Part shown: piece by piece, positions 26,801 through 40,500 of the stretch
How positions within the stretch are numbered: the first letter of the stretch is position 1
Layout of the letters: each line of letters opens with the position of its first letter
DNA from: Heliocidaris erythrogramma
Taxonomy: Eukaryota > Echinodermata > Echinoidea > Camarodonta > Echinometridae
NCBI GenBank assembly: GCA_025617745.1
Contig: CM046873.1
Span: 27,417,410 to 27,481,409 of the forward strand
DNA: 64,000 bases
Reading direction: 5' to 3'
Notes under the pieces: model-generated
What the model was told of the DNA's origin: nothing
The model's input: the letters and a program-made list of their open reading frames with translations, nothing else
Database searches by the model: none
Made by a program: the position numbers and the translations under genes

Positions 26801-29800
26801 TCAATGCTAATGAAAGCATATAAATATATTCATTCGGAACAGACCAGTTCACAGTTTAACATGCACAGTTTTTAGTAGAATTTACAGACGCTTTTCTTTC
26901 GTGAGCTGAGTTACAAACTATTCCATTCACCACTTGTAAGGTATTATTATGTATTTCAATCTTCAGTATGCAGATTATATGACATATTAAGCTACTGTCT
27001 GAGATAAGCCTCTGACAGGCTTTAGGGTTATTAACTCTTAAAATTGTACCAAAATGTGATCAATGCTTACTTTTCAAATGTCTGCACTTCATTAAACCAT
27101 TTATTATTTCACAAAATATTGCGTACAAAACTCATTTGTTTACCATTGTTTAATGTTGAAATAAATAAACTTAAATTTAAGGTAATATCTTTTTAAAAAT
27201 CTGTAATTTTCTCTGAAAATTTCTATGGTAGTATATAATTATAATCATATATTTAGAATGCTTGATTTATGCTCAAAATGTTGATATACATTGACTACCA
27301 TATTCCTTTCCTGTGGTCAAGCAATTGGTGAATGAAAATGGCAAGTCTATCTGTCACATATACGTATCGGCATTGAAAGAGTTAACAGCAGTTGCAGAGG
27401 TATACTTTTTTTAATTGTTTTTAATCCCAGTGGTAGATTATTACTGTAATATAAGCTGAACTGAATGTGTTTTTTGTTTCTTCTCCTAGTGGATGTGGAT
27501 ACAGTTTTCAACACAACAGTTGTGTCCAATCTGGTCCCAGGGCAGACGTATACTGTTGGACTTGCCTCAGTGATACGTCCACAACCAAGTGAACAAGTGA
27601 CTGGAGAACGTGAGGTGTCATCCCCCTTCCTAATGAGTGAGTTTTGCTATGACATATCATTGATTTTATGAAAACATCTATTTTAAAAACCTGTCCATAA
27701 AGACTACCTATTGCAAAAAAATGCTTTTCCTGTAACCTTTGAAATGTCATTATTCACAGTTCTCACTGTATAAAGTTTTTTTGGGGGGATACATACACAT
27801 GTACAGTATAGACATTATTTTCTTACTGAAACTGAAGGCGTAAGGCCGTTGCAATTTAATCCTTGATTCTCATTAAGCCTGAGTCGAATCGATTGGTTAG
27901 CCGGTGTTCGATCGAAGACATCGAATCCCGAATTCGTTTTGGCAAATCCGGTGCATCGATTTGTAGTCCGCCAGATTTTTGACTACCGTAGCCACCATGA
28001 AAAAAGCAAATAAAAAAAGAAACTCCGTAACGTACAGCATATATACTAGCAGAGAACGTGAAGGCGACTTCAAAGTTCAAACTGTTGGCTAACTTTCGCT
28101 AATTCGCTCGCGGAGGACGTCGCGCTTTACCTGTGCTTTCTCTATGGAAAAATCGTTTTGTCATTACGAACTGGAGTTTACGATAATATTCTTGCACTCT
28201 CTCTGCATTGTCAATTTGACAATTGTATAATTGAACATGATAAATACGGGCATGAGTACGAGTGTACGCAATAACTAATCACACTCTCATCAAATTGGCA
28301 ATTACTTCTGAATGATCTATATCTGAAGCGAAGCTGAATGAAGTCGAGTCATGAGCGACGAAAAGTTTATTTTGTAATGTTTTTTTTTTTGCATCGAACA
28401 AACGTGTTCCATTCAGCTCTCCAAAGACAAAGTAAGATTATTAATTCTTTGAATTTAAATCATTGTCGGGTGTGTCAACAATGAGCATCGCTTCGTGTGA
28501 CACTAGAGTGATATTTTGGCTAGCCATACGGACTAGAAATTTAAGATTTTGGCTCGTCCGCTGTGATTTTTACTAGCCATACATATGCCCGCGATGCCAG
28601 CGGACTGGTCACCGGTGCATGGTGCGTGCACTGCGTGCAACTGTGTGCAACTCTGTTTTCACCGCCCATCATTTATCGATGCACCGGTATTCGATCGAAT
28701 CAAAGCCGTCGAATACCGGATTATGAAATATTCGATATGACTCGGGCTTAATTCTCATTCAGATTTTTCAAAGTGAGAAGAGGATTCCATGTTATTCGAT
28801 ATTTGATATTTCCATTGTACACTCAAATCCTATGGAGTCAGTTTCAAGAATGTACATTAACATTAACTGTTGGAAGATTCTTAACATGTTGAATACTTAG
28901 TCGGAGATTTCTCACGGTGCAGTCAGTGTAAAATGTGTGTTACATCATAAAATTCCAATCTCATCCAAATGATCGAACGGTGCCAATCACCTTAAAACTC
29001 ATCTGTGTTACAGCTGGAATGAATGTGTAAAATAAAATTTATTTCCATTTCTTATATAGTACCAAACATTATTACTTTACTCAACCTTATGCATAAGAAT
29101 TATTGAAAATTACATTTGAGTTTCTTTTTTGTCCATTACTTTTTGGTTTCTTATTTTTTTAATGTTGTTTAATGTTGAAATAAGGTAATATCTTTAAAAA
29201 TCTGCAATTTTCTCTGAAAATTTCTATGGGAGCATATACTTATAATCATATAACTATAATCATATAAACTCATTCATTCATTCATTCATTCATATATTTG
29301 GAATGCTTGATGTATGCTCAAAATTTTGATATACCTGTACTTTGACCTCCATATTCCTTTCCTGTGGTCGATCAATTGGTGAATGAAAATGACAAGTCTA
29401 TCTTCAAATATATACGTGACATCGGCACTGAAAGAGTTAAGTGATGTTATTTTGTTTTGAAATAGAAGACTTCCAGTGGTTAGATAATGGTACTTACATG
29501 TATACATGTAATTTATGTAACCTGCTCTCCTCCCTTCTGTACAGGACCTGCGCAACCAACAGGTATCACCTGGACCAACACTGACTTGACGCTCGTTAGC
29601 ATAACCTGGCAACCAAGCGAGGGTGTGGTCACAAGATACCAGTACACCTATGGCTTGTCAGGTTCATCAGCACAGACCAATGGAACCACCACGCCCAGCG
29701 AAACCACCGTCCAACTGTCGGGTCTGACGGCAAGCAGGCTTTACGAGTTCCGTCTATGGGCCGAGAGCGATCGCACGGTTGGGGTCGAGACGAAGGCCAG

Positions 29801-31547
29801 CGATGTCGCAACAGTCGCTATCAGCACAAGTAAATCTATGTCTTCCTTATTTGTAGCCCTGTGTCCTGCATGTAATTCTGCTTTCATTGGAAGTGTAAAT
29901 GTAAACTGGATCTGTTATTTATAGGCTTAGTTTAAGCCGGGTTTAACTAACCACCCCAGATCTAGATGTACATTGTAGGTATAAGTTATTGCTTATAGAC
30001 TTTATACACTGAGCTGAAATTTAGCATTATGTTTAACTCGTTGCGGGATCGCTCACTATTTTGTGGTACATGAACCTTCAGACTATTATTGTTGCTCAAG
30101 TGGAGTAACTGCTTCTTTTGTCACCTGGACTTTAACTTCACTATTACTTTTCGACAACAATATATTTTGTTCCACATTTTCCTTAACCTTTTATTTCTGT
30201 GAAGGATTTTTCACCTGACATTGCTAAATGTACATTTACTCTGCATGCCTCTCTCGAACAGTTATGTAACAGACACTTTTGTGTGCAAGAAACTTCGCGA
30301 AATTTGCGAGTTGTCCAAATATGTGAAAGTTTCATACTGCATTAAATGATTGTATTGCAACACCAAATATCTGCAGTTTGAATTTCCATGATACGAAAAT
30401 TACTGTTGTTAATGATTTATGAAAGTTTTGGTTTTTACGGTAACTTTTATAAGCCCATTGCCTCCATGAACCATGGGGTTCTAGTACTAAGCCTTTGTGA
30501 ATGGCACATTTCAGTACTCGGTGGGTTAATGCCTCTCTTTGATTTAAAAATCTTTTAGAGCCGAACAGTCCACCATCTTTTGTCGCCAGTGGAGCTACCG
30601 CTACTTCTATCACGTGGACATGGACCACTCTATCTGGTACCATAACCAATTATGTGATTTCAATCAAGGATGACACAGGGGCTAGCATCAACACCCTAAG
30701 TGTAAGTGAAATGAATGTTATTGTCTCTCCTTCTAATTAATAGTGTTTTTTTTTTTTAAATCTTGCTTACACTATTTTATACTCTAAATTCATTTCTTGC
30801 ACACACATGTACATGTAGAAGGAATATTGAAGGAATATTGGTAACATAGTTAGCAATATTAAACCTTTAAGTCACTTAGGATTTCGCGTATTGTAGCCAT
30901 TTACTCACTGAACTTAGTCTGAGTAAACCATCTTGTGGCATAGACTCTCTGCTGTACGCAAAATCTTTCCACAGTAATGCATCGCTTCAATGCGGATTCT
31001 AAATGGCTTATGTGTAGAGATAGCACACACAAAGTTTCAGCACCCAATATCCTGTACAATACATTTTGCTGCAGTATTACACAGCTCAAAGTCCACAGGC
31101 GGTCCTGGGCTGTTTAGTGAGTAATGGGAAGGGCGGTCCCGGGCGGTTTAGTGACTAAAAGCTGAAAGTGGTCATGTTTAGTTTTTGACCTTGCATAAAA
31201 CATTCTTGTAAACTTCTGAAATTTATCCAATAAAGTTACTGACAGATTGTGCAAGTCAACAAAGAGAATTCATAATTTTACTAGTACCTCACAGAGAGTG
31301 TATGGTATATTTCATTTCATATCCCACTTTATGATAAAAGACATTTATTCCACAAATGGTTACGATTCAAATAGGTTCAATTTTCAATTTCAGTTGATTT
31401 ATTTTAAAACAAAACACAAACAGTTACAATTCAAATAAATGTGTAGGTTCAATTCAAATTTCAATTTATTCATTTCATAAAATACGCACAAAAATATCAA
31501 GTTAATGTATATACACGTAACGTTATTCTCGCAATTTCTTTCACATT

Positions 31548-31591
<44 letters not shown>

Positions 31592-34500
31592 TGTAAGGAA
31601 ATAACATATACAACAGCTTTGGCAAATCTCGTGGAAATAAATACAAATGTGAAAGAAATTGCGAGAATAACGTTGCGTAGCTCAATCAAAGTTCCCCAGA
31701 GCTGTCCTCCCTTTTTGAAATTTTTGCAAAGGCTGAAAAAATGTCTCCGCCGGGAATCGAACCCGGGTCGAACCCGGGTCGTTCTTTATATATATATATA
31801 TATATATATATAAAGAAGTGTGTAGGATCTAACACCCTAAAAAGAGAGTGGCTTTATATTGGAGGGGGATCCATAAAGATAAATGACAACTTAGTGATGA
31901 AGCAAATAGAAAAGCATAAAATGAGAAATGGATGTTATAATAAACACCTGTTGAGACACTGGACATATAGAATTGCTCAAAGCAGTATGTCTCATGATTT
32001 GTTGAGTCTATCTAAATACTGTACATACATTGTATCTACTTGCTTTTAATGTTTGTATAGGTACAAGGCCTGAGTCATACCGAGGAGAATCTGTTTTCAT
32101 TCAGAACTTATTCAGCCACTCTCCAGGCTCTCTTCAACAATGTTCCCAGTGATCCCATTAGTGCAGCCCCGAGAACCACATTACCATCAAGTAAGTTCCA
32201 AGTCACTGGCTCCTTGCCAAAAGAGGATAATGCAACCGCGTTATGGAAATTTTTTTCCGATGTTCAACTAAAAGGGCAATCCCACCTTTGTAAAGAGCTG
32301 ACTTGTGTGAAAGCAGAAAAATTTGTTCACATGGGTTCTATTGAACAATGTATTGAATCTGTATAGAAGAGAACAATTAAAGGGCAATCCAACCTTTGTA
32401 TTATTATGATTTGCGTGAAAGCAGAAAAATCAGAGAAGCAGATTGAACAAAACTCGGACAAGCCTTAAGAAAATTATGTCTTTTAAAAAGTTCTAATCAC
32501 TGTACGTACATGTATGGGAATATCAAATTGGCTGTATCTGTATGGTCACTGTGATGTAGCAGTGGTCAACGTTCCCATTCACTCCAATGTACAAAATGAC
32601 TAAAATGTCAATTTTTCAAAATGTATAACTCATTTGGATCTTTTTCTTTTTGGAAGGCCATGCAGCTATAACAATATGCTAGCTACAATTTATATTGAGT
32701 ACTGCCCCAAGGGAAAATGTGCTCAGACGAAAACCAAAATTTAAAGATTATTCGGTGTACGACAATTGGGAGAGTTGACCATGAATACATCACTATCGAT
32801 TCACCAAACTGCCAATTTGAGATTCGCATAGATGTAGGGATCTCATTTTTCAAACATTCATAAGTTTCTTATTCTTTGTCCGATTTCTTCCAAACTTTCA
32901 CCATCCTGTTTCTCTTATTTTTCCCCTTTCACACAAACCAGCTTCTTACAAAGGTTGAATTGCCAATTGAATACATGTTCATGCAACTCTCAAGTGTAAA
33001 CCTTTACAACTTTGAGAAATACCACCATTGAGAGCAGGTTTTAATGCAATTGAACTGACACCTTTTGATCAGCGTGCTTTAGTTTAATACACCAGGTTTG
33101 ACTTCATGAATACAAGCCTTTATCTTTAACATTCCCTTTATGTCCTCCCAACCGTCCCCAGTGCCCAGTGAGGTCCGTGGACTCACCTTCACCAAGACTG
33201 GTATCATCGATGCAGAGGTCAGCTGGTCTTCTCCTCTGCTTCCCAACGGCAACATTGCAAACTACACCCTGACTATCTACATCTCGCTTGACGATGGCAC
33301 CCTTTCTCCAGTAAGTGTAGTCAGCCATAAGAAATCCCGCCCACAATTTTCAGTGTTAAACATTTCGTTTATGCTCAGAATGGCTTGAAAATTCTTCCTC
33401 ATACAGAAACCTGTGCCTTCAATATAATGTTTATTCTTATGCAATATATCTTTGCCTAGTTTGCTCAAGAAAAAGTCTCATTGATAGTTAATACTTAAGT
33501 CTTGAAAGTTCATTTTTAAATACTGCTCAGTAATCTGCTGGGTTAAGGTGTAAATAAATCAGTTTAGTTCCTCAAGTTAGCACCAATTTTCCTTAATTCC
33601 CCTCTTACATGTACATCAGTATGTATAGTTTATGACAATCAAAATACATATGATATGAATCGGTGTGAATAGAAATTACAACATTCAACAACAAAAAAAT
33701 TTGTTACATGATAAATAGTGATTATAAATTCCACTATGCACGGCCAATTTAATGACTACAATGCTTATTTTTACTTAAGTTGTACATATTCATGAACCCA
33801 CGGTTTTCTGCGAGTTTTGCTCTTTCTGCCGGTGTATCATGTGTAATTTATGGCATTCTCGATCAAACGATAGTGTCAAAATGTCTCCAAGAGGGGACAC
33901 TGAACTGCTAATAGTTCATTGGCCATTCTGTGATATTGATATTGATAACAGTTTAAGAGTTTGAAGTTTATTTCTTCCACCTCTACAAGCCACCTATTAA
34001 AAGAGGAAAGTGTTTCCGACAAGTATTCTGAGATGATCCTTAACCCATTGAATGCCGAACCCAAGATAATCTTATTGAATCAATTATGGAAGTATAAACA
34101 GTAAAACAAATATCAAACTGGATCCAATAGGTTAAAGTCATCAATATTATGCCCGTGTTGTATTCACGTCAACCAATTTTTTATTTTACTTCTTTTCCAA
34201 AAAGTTTGGGCAAACCTCCACCATTAGTGCTGTAGAGGGACAGACAGATTACTCACAGGCCGTGGTCGACTTGACCCCCGGACAGTACTATGTTTTCTCT
34301 GTGTATGCTACCAACCAAGTGGCAGCTGGTAACCAAAGACTGACCTCCAGAACCCTATTTGCTGAGACAGGTATGGATAATGATAATGATGATGATGATA
34401 ATGATGATAATAATATGGATAATAATAATTATAGTAGTAATAATAATAATAATAATAATAACAATAATTACTCTCATTGCGACGTTAGGGCAAATCCATT

Positions 34501-37500
34501 TATCTCAGCCTATTGTTATCATTCGCCTTAACGCACGGTTGCTTTCAACTTCAAATATTGTGACGGAATAAACCGCATTGATAGGATTCGCTCTAACATA
34601 GGAAATAATGTTTTAATAATAGTAAGAACAATAATATTAATAGTAATGATAATAATTATAATGATAATAGTGATGATAATGGTAGCAATAATTATAATGA
34701 TAATTATGATGATAAAAATTAATAGTAGTAGTTATAATAATAATAATTAAAGTAATGATAAAGAAATTAATATGCCAATGATAATAATCATTTACTAATC
34801 TTTTAAGATTGTGTGCGGCAGGTTCAGCTTGTCTTGTGAACCTCATAAATTATGTGAGTCTTTTGTTAGATAAGGCTCAGATAAAATGTTTTAAAAATCT
34901 AATCACTATATTATATATTCATTGCTTTTGTGCTTTTTTTGTAGCTCCACCGGCTCCACCTTTTGAAGCAACTCCTTTGTTGGTTTCCAGAGGTTCATCT
35001 ATCACTATTACCTTCCCCAACCTCTTTGATACCAGGTTCGGACGCATCGTGCGCATTGCAATTATTGTGAAGGAACGTGTAGATGGCGGTAAGTGTTGAA
35101 GATATTGTGGTAGAAGTAACTGACTTCAAACATTTATATTTTTTGTTACAAATACTGTTTAATAGCTTCCTCCCTGCAGTGGTCGGCAAATTTCACCCAA
35201 GAACGTGACTGTTGAACATTTTGTTTGGACTCAGATTAGTAACATTTTTCTTCTAGCAACAGAATCAGATATCCTCAATGTGAAGTCCATTTTCAAGATA
35301 TATACTGTAAATACACCCAGGTTAAATGAGAGAAGCCTTACAAGTTCAAAATTTGATACTTGAAAGTTATTTTATGACAATTGTTTAAACACTTGGAGGT
35401 ACAAAAAGGGTTAACATCAACTTAAAGACCACCACCGAGTTCTCATTCCATGTGATCAAAAACTTACCTGAAGGTGACAATAACATGACACCAATCAACA
35501 ATTTTGTTCAATAAAGCGCAGTACAAGATTACTGTAAAACTCTCACGTAAGGTCTGCAAGTCATACTCCGGGCTAGACATCAGGAAAAACTAAAAGTCAA
35601 CAGATAGTAACTGCACCCAAAGTGCTCCTTCTGCATCATTTCGAGGAAAGTTCATGAAAGAAAAGACAAAGTTGAGATTTACACGTTTCCCCCTTATTAG
35701 CCCTGCTACACTACATCATTAGAAAGTCAAAAAGGTGCGTGGCGTGAAATGCAGCAGTTTGAAATATGCGGCAAAATTTGTCTAGATAGGCGGGGGGCTC
35801 ATTAAGGGTTAAGCAAAGATGGAGTTGTGGGCATTACAGGAAATTCATGCTAAATTCAAGGTAAATCCACGCAAATTCATTTTAAATTCAAGGTAACCTC
35901 AAGGTTAATTGAAGTTAAATTCCAGGTAAAATGTGATCTGAAGTTTTCATTTTTCATGGTCTGACTTACTACAGATACTGCTGTCATTACTGCCAAACGC
36001 CAGACGACAGCTGAGCTGACCTGGGCCCAAGCCAGACTGACACGCCCTGTCCCTGCCTACCAAACCACACCCAACGATTATGACCCATTCGCCGATGGGT
36101 CAGTGTCAGCGACATACACCATTGGGTCAGAGTCTTGCGATGCTAATGACCTTACGGCCTATTGTAATGGAGCTCTCTATCCTGGATCTTCTTACAGGTA
36201 AAATACATATACACAGACAAATAAAAGTACATGTACATGGGTAATGTGTATCGTTATCACAGAAAAGAATTTTGAGAATTTGCAAGCATGAAAGTGTATT
36301 TTCTTTATGGAGTATTACATTGTTAAAGCATAGATAGACTCTCCAATGTAATATATGCCTTATGAATTCATCTTTTGTAGTATTATTAATAGTAGTAAGA
36401 ATAGTATTGAAATTATCTTTATTTGTAGTAGAACTATTGTTATTATCATTATTGTAATTATTATTGATTTTTGTTTTACTATATTTTAAAGGATATTACT
36501 AGGAATAGCAAAAATCTTCATTATTTAGCTTGTGTACGTGTACATATACATGTATGTCCCACTCATGTGCCTGAGCATTTCAACAGAGTGAAGTTCATTA
36601 AGATACACATACATGTACATGAATGACTTTAAAATCAGACAATATCTTCTTTGTGTGCTCAGATTTGCCATTAGAGCTTATGGTGCCGACGGCAAGTTTG
36701 CGGATACAGAATTCAGCGCTCCATTTAGAACAGGTATGTGCTGCGCTTTTGTTCTGTAAATACAGATACAAGATGCCTGTAAACATAGTAGTGTAAAATT
36801 TGACAGGCTTTTACATGCCATGCAGTCATTCTTCTTTTTTTTGTTTACTGTATCGGATGTGAACTTCAAAATTTCTAATTTAAAGTTTTTTAAATTGTTG
36901 GGTCCGTGAATGTACTACATATGAATGAAAATATAAATATTCTCATGATTATTTTTAAGAATGAAGCAAAAAAAAAAATGGGTAAAAATTTGTGTCAGGG
37001 TTAATTTGTTGATATTCACCTCAGAGTGTTGAATTGCTGTAACTGCATAATGCTTTTTAGTTTAAGCTTTTGCTAAATTCGTCTTTATGATATGATCATG
37101 AAGCTCACGTACAATTTTGGTAATCCCCCCCCAAAAAAAAACAACAACTTTCTGTCAGATTTTTTTAAAAGTAGAATATCATATGTATGTGAGATGAAAA
37201 ACAATTTAGATCCCACCAAGGATAAATAATTTCACATATGAATAATGACCAGCACATAGGGCCAAAACCAACGCATGCCTGTACATGTACGTCCCTGAAA
37301 TAATACATGTATGTCATGGTTTGAGCTTACGCATTGACAGAGTGGATCAATGACCTTGATTTTGAATTTATTTCTGATATTTGCACTTTTATGCATAGGA
37401 AATCATAATTGCAGCATCAAACTGTAAGGCACATGACTGTTTTCATTCATTGAATAATATGACCATATAATAATGATAATGATAATAATCATGGCCTTAT

Positions 37501-40500
37501 TTATTCAGGGTAGTCTCTTCAGAATTAATACATGTAAATGTATTATTCGGTGCAATCATATTATTACCCTGGGATCAGGCATGATAAGGCACTTAAGAGG
37601 TAGTACAGTATCTTGCTTTCAGTTGCCAGGACTTAACATTATTTCTAACCTATGCTGATTTCAGATCCCGACAGAGGAATCTTTGTCATTCCTGCAATCG
37701 TCCTTGCCATCATCGTGGTCATCCTACTCATTGTCTTCATGGCAATGGGATTCGGATGGTGAGTAAATACTTTGACAGTGTGTGTGTGTGGGAGGGGAGG
37801 GGGGAGTGTGCGAATTTGTGTGGGTGGGTATGTGTGTGTGTGTGGGCAAGAATCTGATGACTGGGGTAAGGATATATATTGTTATGGAGAGCAAGAGAGT
37901 TAATACAGTCACAATTTGTGTTAGGTGCGTGTTGGGATGTGTGGGGGGGGGCAAGAATCTGATGACTGGGGCAGAGTTATACATACAGAGATTCAAGACA
38001 CAGGAAGTCTCATCTGATTGGTCAGTCCTTTCATGGAGCTTCAAATAGTTCCCTCCCTCATAGAGAATATTATGTGAGAGGGAACTATTGGAAGTTCCAT
38101 TATCCGCCATGTTGTAAACTAAGACTGCGTACGCGTATTATGCGTGTGTCATAACTCTCTCTTCAACATGTTCTGGACTGGTGTAATAATACATTCAATG
38201 TTTCTTTTTAGATCATTAGGACCTTTTATGTGTCAGTTAGCCAAGGGGATATATCAGAGAATGCATAAGACATGAACTTCTTTTTCTCACACTTAACTAA
38301 TCAATTTGATTTAAACATCCAATTGGTTTTTATTTTCATTAATTCTTGTTTAGTCAGTAAGCTTAGAAAAGTTGTTCTAATGCCAATTTTGCAAATTGTG
38401 ATTTACCCTTGGGTAGATTAGCAAAGCGTAATGGCGCATAAAGACGCGGGAAAAACGCAAAGAGGAAAATTGATAGTTTTGTCTGTGCTTCTTAAATTGG
38501 AATCAGGCATATCTGATTAACACTTTTCATATTATTTTGCTTAAAAGTGTTCAAAGGGGTAAATACTAATTCCATACCTTATTAGTTTTGTTCTGCATCT
38601 ATGAAATAAAATTGTGATTTTGATTTTTTTTTGTCATGTGCGTCTTTCCCGCGTTTTTACGTGCCACGACGTGTTGCTAAGCTACCTTATGGGGTGTTGC
38701 AATAAAGTTGCAATCAATTGCAAATCCCCCATTTGCAATCGATTGCAAATATGATACATGTATTTTAAATGGAACTTGCAATCAATTGCAAGACTTGCGA
38801 CTGATTTGGGGGATTTGCAGTTGATTGCAACTTTCTTGCAACACCCCCTTAGAATGATTTCATTGCTGTCTTCGTCTTTCCTCAATAGCTGTGGTAAACC
38901 AGATGGTGGCATGTACTATGATGACAGCCCTGGCTTTTCCAATGGCTATGGCAATGGCTACGGCAATGGCTACGGCAACGGATACGGCAACGGCCAAATG
39001 AAGAGGGCGCTCATCGACGAAGGCGTGAATACTTATGCGTATGAGCAGCCGCAGATCATGGAGCATTCTTTCACCACCATTCCGGAGTACAACACGATTC
39101 CACCTAACGAGGGAACTACAGCTCAAATTCACCAGCCTGCAGCCACCAATACACGGTATAGTACAACACGATTGTAAAAACACAGAAATTTACCCATTTG
39201 AATAGGGGCATTTCTATCAGAGAATAACTCTTTGTCAAATTTCATTGGTATTTATTTAAATACAAGGAAAAAACTCCCCTCAGGCTCAGGCTGGTACTCC
39301 CACGGCAAAAACTTTTTGGTCTTTTATGGGGTCTTTAATTGTTAGTATTTAAAATATCTCTATGTTTGAACATGTCTGGACATAGATTGTGAAGAAATGT
39401 ATTTGAAAAATCAGCATTATTTCCATATATACATGTACATGTAGTCAGTTTATCCCGCACTTTTGGGTTGGATGTTCAATTTCCTTCATGAACTTTTTCC
39501 ATGGGATGTGATATCTCGCATTGAAGCTAAAAATGTTTGGCAGTCTGACATTTATATGCAGATGCAAATAAAATGTCTTGAACTTAAAGCTTTCATTATT
39601 CATTCTTTTTGTTTCCCCCTGTTTGTAAATGGCAGCCCTATCAAGAAGAATATGTTTGCCGACCATGTTGATAAGATGTCTGCTCGCAACAATGCTGGAT
39701 TCAGTGATGAGTATAACGTAAGTCTTCACCCGCAGTATTATATGCTCATGCAACAGAAAAAAGGTTTTTTCTTTGCAATGCTGTCAAGAAACACAGCTTG
39801 GTGAACTTGTATATATCATTTTTATCAATATTTAAACATGATGTTAAAAAGTTTTAGTCATGCAAATATATTTCATGTCTAGAAGTTTCATGTATTGTGA
39901 ATGATTCATTATGTAGTACCAGTACATGTACATAGGAAAAATTATGTATAATGAGGATGGAAATCATCAAGATCATAGGAAAATGACAAAAGCTTGCTGA
40001 AGCACATCAGGCCACACACACAAACACACCCCTACACACCCACACACCCCTACACACCCATACATGTTTTCACCGGAAAACGAGGACTGTGTGTCAACAT
40101 TACCCAACCGTGGACTTATTCATAATTAATTATTCACAGTTATTTTTCAATTGTTTTTGAAGAGAATAATCCTGGAAGACTAAAAATAAATCCCGTTCAA
40201 GTGTAACATGCTTTCCGGGCGTGCCCGTCTGTTGGATAGAGTGCGTAAGCAAAAAAAAAAAAAATTATACCCACGAAAAATTTCACGACCACCCAAAGGT
40301 GCTCAGAAATGCTCGAAACTTCAACAGCGTAGTTAGAAGCTAAAAATAAAGCCAACAAACTGTAAATCAAAACGAGGACAGTCTTCGGTCTCGTGTGTGT
40401 CCTCGGTTCGAAGATGTGTTTTCATAAAAGTGCCCGCGGTTGCTGGTGAACACCAACGCACACACATGTAAATGTATATAATTATGTTCATGTGACTACC

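Noticed and set aside
31741-31783. Candidate tRNA gene on the minus strand
   Set aside because: Only the T-arm and acceptor-like half exists; the 5' half is replaced by an AT microsatellite.
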